Positions 29,651-41,753 of a DNA stretch of 64,000 nucleotides are shown piece by piece. Where the stretch lies: NCBI RefSeq assembly GCF_014652095.1, contig NZ_BMYD01000005.1:207652-271651 (forward strand), written 5' to 3'. Positions within the stretch are counted from its first letter, which is position 1, and every line of letters starts with the position of its first letter. The DNA comes from Cognatilysobacter bugurensis. GTDB lineage: Bacteria > Pseudomonadota > Gammaproteobacteria > Xanthomonadales > Xanthomonadaceae. The notes under the pieces were generated by a model. The model was not told the origin of the DNA and did no database searches. It worked only from the letters and a program-made list of their open reading frames with translations. The position numbers and the translations under genes were made by a program.

Positions 29651-30262
29651 GTGCACCCGCCGTTCCACGGCGACGACGCGGTGCCACCGCTGCCGCCGAA
29701 CGCGCCGCGCATGCGGCCCAACCGTTTCGCCCGCGGACTCGGCCGCGCGGTGCTCCGGCTCGGCGGCTGGCGCGTGGCCGGCGCGTTCCCGGACCTGCCG
29801 AAGCTCGTGCTGATCGGCGCGCCGCACTCGTCGAACTGGGACGGTGTCTGGGGCATCGCCGTGAAGCTCGCGCTCGGGCTCGACGTGCGCATCCTCGGCA
29901 AGCACCAGCTGTTCTGGGGGCCGCTTGGCCCGCTGATGCGCGCGCTCGGCGTGATTGCCGTGAACCGCAACGCGGCGCGCGGCGTGGTCGATCAGGTCGC
30001 GGCGCGCTTCCACGCATCGGACCGGTTCTGGATTGGTATCGCGCCCGAGGGCACGCGCAAGCCCGTGGAGCGCTGGAAGACGGGCTTCTGGAAAATTGCT
30101 CACGAGGCGGGCGTGCCGGTGTTGCCGGTGTACTTCCACTACCCGGACCGCGTGATCGGCATCGGGCCGCCGTTTCAGACCGGCGACGATCTCGAACACG
30201 ACCTCGCGCAGCTGCGCGCGTTCTACCGGCCCTGGCAAGGCAAGCACCACGGCACGCCTTAG
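29651..30262 (+). CDS. PlsC-like 1-acylglycerol-3-phosphate acyltransferase
   Basis: 203 aa with lysophospholipid acyltransferase blocks APHSSNWDGVW (H-x4-D variant), NRNAARG and GIAPEGTRKPVERWKTGF. It belongs to the short glycerol-acyltransferase subgroup found in many gammaproteobacteria. GTG start two bases after arfB, so translation is probably coupled. Acyl acceptor unknown: phospholipid or another alcohol. Confidence 0.85.
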   Translation: MHPPFHGDDAVPPLPPNAPRMRPNRFARGLGRAVLRLGGWRVAGAFPDLPKLVLIGAPHSSNWDGVWGIAVKLALGLDVRILGKHQLFWGPLGPLMRALGVIAVNRNAARGVVDQVAARFHASDRFWIGIAPEGTRKPVERWKTGFWKIAHEAGVPVLPVYFHYPDRVIGIGPPFQTGDDLEHDLAQLRAFYRPWQGKHHGTP

Positions 30263-30334
30263 CGGCACTGGCACGCATCGTGCGTCTATCCGGCGGTCGC
30301 GCCGCAGGCGCTGCGCTCCGGAGTGCCGCCGCCC

Positions 30335-31570
30335 ATGCCATCGCCTGCCGCTTCCGCGCGTTTCGTGCTCGCGCCGGCCGCGCTCGCCGGGGCGGCCGGC
30401 TGGCTGCGCCGTGCGGCCGCCACGATGCCGGTCGATGCCTCGGCGGTGCAGGTCGATGTCGTGATCCACGCCGGCCGCGACCGCGCGTCGATCGCCTACT
30501 GCCTGGCCGGCCTGTGCGCGCAGACGTTGCGGCCACGCCGCGTGCGTCTGGTCGAAGACGCGGCCGTGCTGCAGGACGGCACGGCCACGATCGCGCGCGA
30601 GTTCGCGCGCATGCACGGGCTGCGGCTGGAAACCGTGGCGCTCCACGGCGCCGGTGGAGCGGTCTCGATCGCCGGGCTGCAGGCGAACGCGCTCGACGGC
30701 GACGTGCTCGTGGTGCTCGATGCGCGCACCGTGCTCGATTCGCCGGACTGGCTCGCGCGCTGCGTGGACGCGCTGCAGCGCGATCCCCGCGCCGCGGCCG
30801 CGTGCGGCGTGCGGCTGCCGCTGGGGGACGCGGATCGCCGCAGGTGGGCGCAGAGCGACCCGTTCCGGCGCTGGCTCGGCGGCGATGACTGGCGCGATCC
30901 GCTCGCCGCGCGCGATGCATTCGCCCGGGTGTCGCGTCGCCTCGCCGACGCCCACGGCGAGTGCGCCGGCCTCGTGCAGCGGCGCTTCGTCGAAGTCGGG
31001 CACGCGCGGCTGTTCGGCGGCATCGGCCGGCCCAGCGGCGCGGTCGCGTACCGGCGCCGCGCGCTCGCGGCGGTCGCCGCATCGATGCCGCACGCCGCGG
31101 TCGATGCGTTCTCGCTCGGTGCCGCGTTTGCGAGCGCCGGCCTGCGCATCGTGCCGGTGCCGGGCGCGGTCGCCCGCGAGCACGGCGCGCATGGGTGCAT
31201 GGGAACGATGCGCGCGCGGTATCAGGACACCCAGGCGCTGCTCGGCGCCGTGTGGCCGCCTGCACGGCGCGCACCCGGCCGCGGCGTGCTGCGCGCGCTC
31301 GCATTTGATCGCATCGCCGTGCCGGCGGTCGCGCTCGCGTTGCTGCTGGCGGGGCAGGGCGCGCTGCTCGTCGCGCTCATGGCCGTCGAGGCGACGGTCT
31401 GGCTTGCGGCGTTGGCCGTCGTTGTGAGCGGGCCGCGCCGTCGTGCGCTCGCGGCCGGGCTCGCGGCCCTGCCGCTGCGGTGGCTCGACCTGGCGATCGA
31501 CTCGGTGGCGGCCGGCGCATTCGCCTGTCGCCGGCTGCGTCAGCGCTCGGAGTGGCCGGTGGCGTCATAA
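30335..31570 (+). CDS. Membrane-associated family 2 glycosyltransferase
   Basis: 411 aa. A GT-A-like start (VDVVIHAGRDRASIAYCLAGLCAQ) with VLVVLDARTVLDSPDWLARC in place of the DxD block; the middle carries FSLGAAFASAGLRIVPVPGAV; hydrophobic helices lie near the C-terminus (AVALALLLAGQGALLVALMA, WLAALAVVV). Donor-binding DxD is replaced by DAR, so activity is uncertain. I chose the ATG at 30335 because GGAG precedes it; a GTG at 30323 is also open. Its last 31 bases overlap the 3' end of the opposing LysR gene. Confidence 0.7.
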   Translation: MPSPAASARFVLAPAALAGAAGWLRRAAATMPVDASAVQVDVVIHAGRDRASIAYCLAGLCAQTLRPRRVRLVEDAAVLQDGTATIAREFARMHGLRLETVALHGAGGAVSIAGLQANALDGDVLVVLDARTVLDSPDWLARCVDALQRDPRAAAACGVRLPLGDADRRRWAQSDPFRRWLGGDDWRDPLAARDAFARVSRRLADAHGECAGLVQRRFVEVGHARLFGGIGRPSGAVAYRRRALAAVAASMPHAAVDAFSLGAAFASAGLRIVPVPGAVAREHGAHGCMGTMRARYQDTQALLGAVWPPARRAPGRGVLRALAFDRIAVPAVALALLLAGQGALLVALMAVEATVWLAALAVVVSGPRRRALAAGLAALPLRWLDLAIDSVAAGAFACRRLRQRSEWPVAS

Positions 31571-32499
31571 CCCCGGCGCACGAACAGCTCGGGTTTGATG
31601 AGCTCCGTAAATGCGCGAGCTTGGGGTGAGAGGTACTTGCCCTTGCGCACGACCACGCCGTAGCTGCGCGACGGGAAGTACTGCGCAAGCGATCGCGCCG
31701 CGAGTCGTGCACGGTCGGCCTCGCCGAGGCAGATCGCGGTGACGATGCTGATGCCCAGCCCCATCGCGACGTACTGCTTGATGATCTCCCAGCCACCCAC
31801 CTCGAGCGCGACGGTGTACGGCACGCGCGCGCGCTGGAACACCAGATCGACCATCCGGTACGTCGTGAGCCGCTGCGGCGGCAGGATCAGCCCGTACGGC
31901 GAGAGGTCCTCGAGCGTGAGCTCGGGCTTGGTCGCGAGCGGGTGGTCCGGCGGCGTGATCAGCATCGGCTCGAAGCGGTAGACCGGCGCGTAGTCGAGGT
32001 CGGCCGGCACGTCGAGCATGGAGCCGACCGCAAGGTCGACGCCGTCGGACCGCAGCAGGTCCAGCCCGCCCGCGCCGGTCACGTTGTGCAGGCTCACGCG
32101 CACCTTCGGATGCGCCTCGCGGAACGCTTCGATGATCTTCGGCAGGAGGTAGAGGATGGTCGAGCTGCCGGCCGCCACGTTGAGCTCGCCGGCGTCGAGC
32201 CCGCGCACGCGCTCGCGAAAGGTGGTCTCGAGGTTGTCCATCCCCTCCACGAGTGGCCGAGCCAGCTCGTACAGCGTCTCGCCCTCGCGGGTCAGCGTGA
32301 GGCGGCGACCGCTGCGCTCGAGCAGCCGCGCGCCGTATTCGCGCTCCAGCGCCTGCAGCTGCAGGCTCACCGCGGGCTGGCTCAGGAACAGCGCCTCGGC
32401 CGCTCGCGACACCGAGCCCAGCCGTGCGACCTGGCAGAACGCGCGTAAAGGCTTGAGCCGACTGCCTTTATACGAAAAACGAGGGGTTGCATAAGTCAT
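31540..32499 (-). CDS. LysR-type transcriptional regulator, probable regulator of aceB
   Basis: 319 aa. The N-terminal winged helix-turn-helix (LGSVSRAAEALFLSQPAVSLQLQALEREYG) is followed by a periplasmic-binding-like effector domain (AGSSTILYLLPKIIEAFREAHP, GLGISIVTAICLGEADRARL). It has about 15 residues before the usual LysR start (MTYATPRFSYKGSRLKPL), and DNA coding for these carries half of an inverted repeat. Divergent from malate synthase with 118 bases between, the normal layout of a LysR gene and its target. The inducer is unknown; glyoxylate, acetate or a fatty acid intermediate would fit. Confidence 0.92.
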   Translation of the reverse strand: MTYATPRFSYKGSRLKPLRAFCQVARLGSVSRAAEALFLSQPAVSLQLQALEREYGARLLERSGRRLTLTREGETLYELARPLVEGMDNLETTFRERVRGLDAGELNVAAGSSTILYLLPKIIEAFREAHPKVRVSLHNVTGAGGLDLLRSDGVDLAVGSMLDVPADLDYAPVYRFEPMLITPPDHPLATKPELTLEDLSPYGLILPPQRLTTYRMVDLVFQRARVPYTVALEVGGWEIIKQYVAMGLGISIVTAICLGEADRARLAARSLAQYFPSRSYGVVVRKGKYLSPQARAFTELIKPELFVRRGYDATGHSER

Positions 32500-32568
32500 T
32501 CTGGGGGTGACGGCCGCGTGTATTTGAGGAACTTATAAAGAGCATTGACAAATCTCGTTTGTCGTATA
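32469..32568. promoter_or_regulatory. Inverted-repeat operator pair between the LysR gene and aceB
   Basis: TATACGAAAAACGAG at 32469-32483 and CTCGTTTGTCGTATA at 32554-32568 are reverse complements at 14 of 15 positions. Their centres are 85 bases apart, close to eight DNA turns, on one face of the helix. The left copy lies within the first codons of the LysR gene. The right copy abuts a TTGACA at 32545-32550, a possible -35 for aceB. They are likely LysR-binding half-sites allowing looping or combined autorepression and activation. Confidence 0.6.
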
Positions 32569-32617
32569 GCACACGGCAGCGCATGGTCGACGCAACCGAC
32601 TTTGCAGGAGCGTTCGC

Positions 32618-34255
<1,638 letters not shown>

Positions 34256-34408
34256 CGCCGCACCGGGCCTGCCGCCTCAGGCCCTCCTGTCCCCGATTCG
34301 CCCTGCGGCTTCGCGCCGCAGCGGCCCGCTGCACCCGCGTTTTCTCAGATCCGGCCGCCAACGGCCATCCAATCCCCGATACGACTACCCATACGAAAGG
34401 AGTTCGCC

Positions 34409-35734
34409 ATGACCACTTCCCTCCCGACCGCCGAACAGCTCGAACAGCAGTGGGCCAACGACGCCCGCTGGAGCGGCATCACGCGCCCGTACTCGGCGGC
34501 CGACGTCGTGCGCCTGCGCGGCACTGTGCAGATCGAGCATTCGCTCGCCAAGCTCGGCGCGCAGAAGCTCTGGAATTCGCTGCACACCGAGGACTTCGTC
34601 AACGCGCTCGGCGCGATGACCGGCAACCAGGCCATGCAGCAGGTCAAGGCCGGGCTCAAGGCGATCTATCTCTCCGGCTGGCAGGTCGCGGCCGATGCGA
34701 ACATCGCCGGCGAGATGTACCCCGACCAGTCGCTGTACCCGGCCAACTCGGTGCCGCAGGTCGTCAAGCGCATCAACAACACGCTGCTGCGCGCCGACCA
34801 GATCCAGCAGGCCGAAGGCACGGGTGACATCGACTTCCTGCAGCCGATCGTCGCCGACGCGGAAGCGGGTTTTGGCGGCGTGCTCAACGCGTTCGAGCTC
34901 ATGAAGGCGATGATCGAGGCGGGCGCCGCGGGCGTGCATTTCGAAGACCAGCTCGCGTCCGTCAAGAAGTGCGGCCACATGGGCGGCAAGGTGCTTGTGC
35001 CGACGCGCGAGGCGGTCGACAAGCTCGTCGCCGCGCGCCTGGCCGCGGACGTGTCCGGCGTGCCGACGCTGATCGTCGCGCGCACCGATGCCGAGGCCGC
35101 GGACCTGCTCACGTCGGACATCGACGACAACGACCGCGAGTTCTGCACAGGCGAGCGCACGGCCGAAGGGTTCTACAAGACGAAGAACGGCCTCGACCAG
35201 GCGATCAGCCGCGGCCTCGCGTATGCGCCGTACGCGGACCTCGTGTGGTGCGAGACCGGCAAGCCAGACCTCGAATTCGCGCGCAAGTTCGCCGAGGCGA
35301 TCCATGCGAAGTACCCGGGCAAGCTGCTCGCGTACAACTGCTCGCCGAGCTTCAACTGGAAGAAGAACCTCGACGACGCGACGATCGCGAAGTTCCAGAA
35401 GGAAATCGCGACCTACGGCTACAAGTTCCAGTTCATCACGCTCGCGGGTTTCCACGCGCTCAACTACGGCATGTTCGACCTCGCGCACGGCTATGCACGC
35501 CGGCAGATGAGTGCGTTCGTCGAGCTGCAGGAGCGCGAGTTCGCCGCGGCCGATCGCGGCTTCACCGCGGTCAAGCATCAGCGCGAAGTCGGCACCGGCT
35601 ACTTCGACACGGTGACGCAGACGATTCAGGGCGCGCAGTCGTCCACCGTCGCGCTCAAGGGCTCGACCGAGGAAGAGCAGTTTGACGAGCGTCCGGCAGC
35701 GAACGCGGGCTCGGCGGCGCGCGCGGCGGCCTGA
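34409..35734 (+). CDS. aceA: Isocitrate lyase
   Basis: 441 aa. Cleaves isocitrate to glyoxylate and succinate, bypassing the CO2-losing steps of the TCA cycle. The catalytic KKCGHMGGK is present (Cys in KKCGH), together with [18 protein letters not shown] metal loop ([10 protein letters not shown]) and [20 protein letters not shown] precedes the ATG. No aceK-type kinase gene is adjacent. A long stem-loop follows. Confidence 0.97.
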   Translation: MTTSLPTAEQLEQQWANDARWSGITRPYSAADVVRLRGTVQIEHSLAKLGAQKLWNSLHTEDFVNALGAMTGNQAMQQVKAGLKAIYLSGWQVAADANIAGEMYPDQSLYPANSVPQVVKRINNTLLRADQIQQAEGTGDIDFLQPIVADAEAGFGGVLNAFELMKAMIEAGAAGVHFEDQLASVKKCGHMGGKVLVPTREAVDKLVAARLAADVSGVPTLIVARTDAEAADLLTSDIDDNDREFCTGERTAEGFYKTKNGLDQAISRGLAYAPYADLVWCETGKPDLEFARKFAEAIHAKYPGKLLAYNCSPSFNWKKNLDDATIAKFQKEIATYGYKFQFITLAGFHALNYGMFDLAHGYARRQMSAFVELQEREFAAADRGFTAVKHQREVGTGYFDTVTQTIQGAQSSTVALKGSTEEEQFDERPAANAGSAARAAA

Positions 35735-35756
35735 AGCGCGCGTAGGTGACTCATGC

Positions 35757-35795
35757 CCGATGCGGGGCCGGTCGAAATGGCCGGCCCCGCATCGG
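35757..35795 (+). terminator. Long perfect stem-loop after aceA
   Basis: 15-bp perfect stem (CCGATGCGGGGCCGG and its complement) with a nine-base loop, then GCATTTG. The weak T tract makes it a possible mRNA-stabilising or Rho-assisted end rather than a classical terminator. Confidence 0.6.
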
Positions 35796-36059
35796 CATTT
35801 GAATCAAGCAAGCGGTGCGCCCGCTGGGCCACGCACACCGTGGACACGGCCGCGTCCGTCTGAGGAGCGCGACAGCGCGGCCATTGACGCGCCGGGATCC
35901 GTATCGCGCGCCTCATGCGCGTGTCTGCGCCGCGCGCTTATCGACCTTCCACGACGCATGCAGTGTTCGGCCCAATCGCGCCGACAGTTACGAGCGCACC
36001 GCGGCCGGCGCCTTCAGGGCCGGTTGTTATGCTCGCGCTTCCGCTTCAGCGCCGTCGGC
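35796..36059 (+). other. Spacer before the cNMP-binding/GGDEF gene
   Basis: About 260 bases with no supportable gene. The frame of the downstream gene is open throughout, but the sequence is low-complexity Arg/Ala and lacks a ribosome site. A TTATGC at 36027-36032 is a weak -10 candidate. Confidence 0.4.
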
Positions 36060-37073
36060 ATGCCCTTGCACTCGATCGATCCTTCTTCCGAGTCCGGCCC
36101 GCCCAGCGGCTCTCTTGGCGTCCGGTTGACGGCAGCGGAGCACGCGCTGTTTCTTCGACACGGGCGACCGCGCCAGGTGTGGCCGGGGCACGTGGTGTTC
36201 CAGCGCGGCGAACCGTGCCGCACGCTGTTCGTCATCACCGCGGGCGAGCTTGAAGTCGAGCTCGACGACGGCGGCGCCACCGAGCGGGTGGGGGCGGGAA
36301 ATGCCGTGTGCGAACTCGGCCTGCTGTCGGGCGACGTCCCGTGCCCGGCCACGGGCAGCGCCCTCTTCGAAAGCACGCTCGTCGAACTCGACGGGCGCGA
36401 CTTCGGCCGACTCGTCGCGGACGACGCCGCCACGCTGTGCGGTTTTCTGCAGCGCACGTTCTCGCAGGCCGTGCAGCGCGAGCATGTCCTGGGCCAGCGG
36501 CTGCGCATGCACAACGCGACATTGCAGGCCGCGCTCGATCGGCTGCAGTCAACTGCCGAACAACTCGGCCGGGCCGAGGTGCTGATCGGCACCGACGAAC
36601 TCACCGGACTGCCGAACCGCCGCGGCCTCGAGCGCCACCTGGCCGAGTTGCGCGAGACGCGCCCGCTCGACGGGCTCGGCCTGTTGCTCGTCGACTGCGA
36701 CCGCTTCCGCGCCGTCAACAGCGTGCACGGCCACGCCGCCGGCGACCGCCTGCTGCAGGCCGTAGCGCATCTGCTCGTGTCGGTGGCCGGCACCGATGAT
36801 TTCGCATGCCGGCTGGGCGGGGACACGTTCTGCCTGCTCGTGTCCGCGCCGGAGCGCGCGAACGTGCTCGCGCACGCGGACTGCGTGATCGCCACGGTCC
36901 AGGGCCTGCTGCAGGTGCCGCGCACGCCGCCGTTGATCTGCCCGCTGAGCATCGGCGCGTGCCTGATCGATCCCGAGGGCGGATGGCGCAGCGCGCACGC
37001 CCAAGCCACCGAGGCGCTCGCCCGCGCAAAACGCCGCGGTGGCAATCGCGTCGAGTGGGCGGACGCGCGATAG
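36060..37073 (+). CDS. Cyclic-nucleotide-binding-domain protein with degenerate GGDEF domain
   Basis: 337-aa cytoplasmic protein. Residues about 20-140 form a cNMP-binding (Crp-like) beta-roll (GHVVFQRGEPCRTLFVITAGELEVEL, GNAVCELGLLSG), and residues about 170-335 a GGDEF domain (DELTGLPNRRGLERHLAEL). The catalytic motif is GGDTF instead of GGDEF/GGEEF, losing the metal-binding glutamate, and no RxxD inhibitory site is present. It probably acts as a receptor or scaffold rather than a cyclase. Start chosen at MPLHSIDPS; upstream reading has no domain. Confidence 0.85.
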   Translation: MPLHSIDPSSESGPPSGSLGVRLTAAEHALFLRHGRPRQVWPGHVVFQRGEPCRTLFVITAGELEVELDDGGATERVGAGNAVCELGLLSGDVPCPATGSALFESTLVELDGRDFGRLVADDAATLCGFLQRTFSQAVQREHVLGQRLRMHNATLQAALDRLQSTAEQLGRAEVLIGTDELTGLPNRRGLERHLAELRETRPLDGLGLLLVDCDRFRAVNSVHGHAAGDRLLQAVAHLLVSVAGTDDFACRLGGDTFCLLVSAPERANVLAHADCVIATVQGLLQVPRTPPLICPLSIGACLIDPEGGWRSAHAQATEALARAKRRGGNRVEWADAR

Positions 37074-37178
37074 GACGCTCGGCCGCTTCGGCCCTCGACC
37101 TGCGGTCGCATGTCGGCGATCCGTCGCCGCGCATCGATATGGGCCGTCAGTGGCGCCTGTCCTGTGAGTCGCCCGCGC

Positions 37179-39504
<2,326 letters not shown>

Positions 39505-39752
39505 TCGGGCTGTGCAGGTCGCGCGATCGGCACCGCGGCGGCGCGGAGATCGCGGGCGTCGCGGGCGTCGTCATGACCGCGGTCGCGGGCCGATCAGGTG
39601 TGCTGCGCGGCACGGGTTGACCGCGCCTACGCGCGTGATGCCGTCGCAGCCAAGCGTGGACTGCAAGGTCGTCGAAGGCCGGCGGACGCCACGAGCACTC
39701 GCGGCCAGCCGCCTGTCGAACACGTCCCGCGCCGAAACCGGCGCAAGCGCCC

Positions 39753-41753
39753 CTAGGTGGCTGCGGCCGAGGCCCCGATCGGAGTGGCCGGCGCCGGCGG
39801 CATCGGTCGAGCGGACGCGCCGCCGTCGTCGTCATCGGCGTCGCACTCGACCCGATCGCGGCCGCGGCGCTTGGCGCGGTACAGGGCGCGGTCGGCGCGC
39901 TGCACCACAGTGCGGAAGTCCGTGTCCTGCGCGCACTGCTCAGCAACGCCGAGGCTTGCCGTGATCGTCAGGCCCAGTGCGGTGTCGCCGAAGTCGAGCC
40001 CGGCCACGGCGGCGCGCAGTCGCTCGGCGACGCCGCGCGCGGCCTCGCGGCCGATGCCCGGCAGGACCGCCACGAATTCCTCACCGCCGGTGCGGCCGAG
40101 CAGGTCGGCCTGGCGGAGCTCGCGCCGGCACGCGGCGGCGACCTCACGCAGCACGGCGTCGCCCGTGGCGTGGCCGTAGCGGTCGTTGATGCGCTTGAAG
40201 TGGTCGACGTCGAGCGCGAGGACGCTCAGCGGGCGCGGCGGCGACCGGCAGTCCGCGATTGCCAGCGCGGCAAACCGCTCCAGGCTGCGACGGTTCGCAA
40301 CGCCGGTGAGCGGGTCGGTCATCGCGAGCGTCTGCAGCGTGCGCCCGCGGCGCACCTGCCGCAGGCCGAGGACCGCAAGCAGCAGGACGAGCACGACGCT
40401 CGCGACGAGCGTCACGCTGCGCCAGTGGCGCGCCCGGTGCTGAGCTGCAAGCTGCTGATCGCGCAGCGTGCGATCGGCGGCCAGGCGCCGGTGTTCAAGC
40501 TCGTGCCGCTCGATGTCGAAGCGGTGCCGCATGAGCACCTCCTGCTGCGCGCGCGCAAGCGCATCGAGTTCGGTCTGGGCGGCGAGCACGCGGCGGTAGC
40601 CGTCGAACGCATCGGCGTGCCGACCGACGGCTTCCAGGCTCACCGCGCGCGCGCGGTGGAGCATCGTGATGTAGCGCGGGTTGTCGCTGTCGCCGAGTTC
40701 GGCCATCACGCCGTCGAACTCGGCGACGGCTTCGTGGTGACGGCCTAGCCCGGCCAGTGCTTCGCCGCGGCGCAGATGCACGAGCATATCGACGCCGCCG
40801 CCGTGCGCCTCGCTGCCGAGCCTGGCCTGAGCGCGCTCGACCGACGCCAGCGCTTGCGTATGGTTGCCGATCCGGACCTCACTCGCGGCGAGCGCGGCGA
40901 GCGCGTACGCCACGTTGCCTGGGTCGCGCTGGCGCTCGGCAATTGCGAGCGCCTGCCGCAAAGGCCCGATTGATTCGGGGTACGCGCCCCGGTCGAACAG
41001 CAGGTAGCCCTGCTGCAGCAGGGTCGTATACGTAGTCTCAAGGTCGCTGCGCCGGCGCGCGGCATGCTCGGCGCGCACGAGATGATCAAGCGCGGCGTCG
41101 AACTCACCCATGCGTCGGTAGGCCACTGCGAGCCCGAGCAGGTTGCGCTCGGCATGCGTGGTCTCGCCGGTGCGCTCGTATTCGCGCTGGGCCTCGGTGA
41201 GGTCGATCAACGCGACCGCGTGCTCGCCGATGGCCGACAGCGTGGCCGCGCGAAGCGCCAGCCCTTCGCCGTGCAGCACGACCAGGCCGGCGCGCCTGGC
41301 GGCCTCGATGCCCTGTGTGTAGTCGGCGATCGACGTACGTTCGTCGTGCTGCGCCGATCGCGCATTGCCCAGGCAGTAGTAGGCCCGCGAGAGTGCATAT
41401 CCGTCGTCGCGCCGGCGTGCGCGCTCGACGAGCGCCTGGGCCTCGACCCCAACCCGGGCGGCGTCTTCATAGAGCCCGACGCCGCACTGCAGCGCATCGA
41501 CGCGCAGCAGGCGGGATTCATCGCCCGGCGGCACGAGCGCGCGCAGTCGGGTGAACTCCGGCATGCGCGCGCGGGTGTCCGCGTGATCGCGGGGCTGGGC
41601 ATCAATCGTCGAAAACAGCGTGTCGAACGCCGCAGGCGACGGCGCCGGCAGCGCCTCGTGGCCCTCCTGGGCGGTGGCCGGGATGGCGACCGCGCAGGCA
41701 GCCGCCACGAGCATGCCGACCCACCGGGCCGGGCCGCGCACGCGCCGGCTCAT
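39753..41753 (-). CDS. TPR-GGDEF diguanylate cyclase, second tandem pair, downstream member
   Basis: 666 aa. Signal peptide (MSRRVRGPARWVGMLVAAACAVAIPATA), about 400 residues of TPR repeats, coiled coil, one membrane helix (VTLVASVVLVLLLAVLGL) and a GGDEF domain with GGEEF; RQAD five residues before it is an intact RxxD inhibitory site. Its ATG overlaps the stop of the preceding gene (ATGA), so both should be made together. The N-terminal half is larger than in the pair at 11.3-15.3 kb. Confidence 0.92.
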   Translation of the reverse strand: MSRRVRGPARWVGMLVAAACAVAIPATAQEGHEALPAPSPAAFDTLFSTIDAQPRDHADTRARMPEFTRLRALVPPGDESRLLRVDALQCGVGLYEDAARVGVEAQALVERARRRDDGYALSRAYYCLGNARSAQHDERTSIADYTQGIEAARRAGLVVLHGEGLALRAATLSAIGEHAVALIDLTEAQREYERTGETTHAERNLLGLAVAYRRMGEFDAALDHLVRAEHAARRRSDLETTYTTLLQQGYLLFDRGAYPESIGPLRQALAIAERQRDPGNVAYALAALAASEVRIGNHTQALASVERAQARLGSEAHGGGVDMLVHLRRGEALAGLGRHHEAVAEFDGVMAELGDSDNPRYITMLHRARAVSLEAVGRHADAFDGYRRVLAAQTELDALARAQQEVLMRHRFDIERHELEHRRLAADRTLRDQQLAAQHRARHWRSVTLVASVVLVLLLAVLGLRQVRRGRTLQTLAMTDPLTGVANRRSLERFAALAIADCRSPPRPLSVLALDVDHFKRINDRYGHATGDAVLREVAAACRRELRQADLLGRTGGEEFVAVLPGIGREAARGVAERLRAAVAGLDFGDTALGLTITASLGVAEQCAQDTDFRTVVQRADRALYRAKRRGRDRVECDADDDDGGASARPMPPAPATPIGASAAAT

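Noticed and set aside
28889..31304. Two very long minus-strand open frames over the truC to glycosyltransferase genes
   Set aside because: Arg/Ala-rich low-complexity translations on the reverse strand of well-supported genes; no domain or ribosome site.
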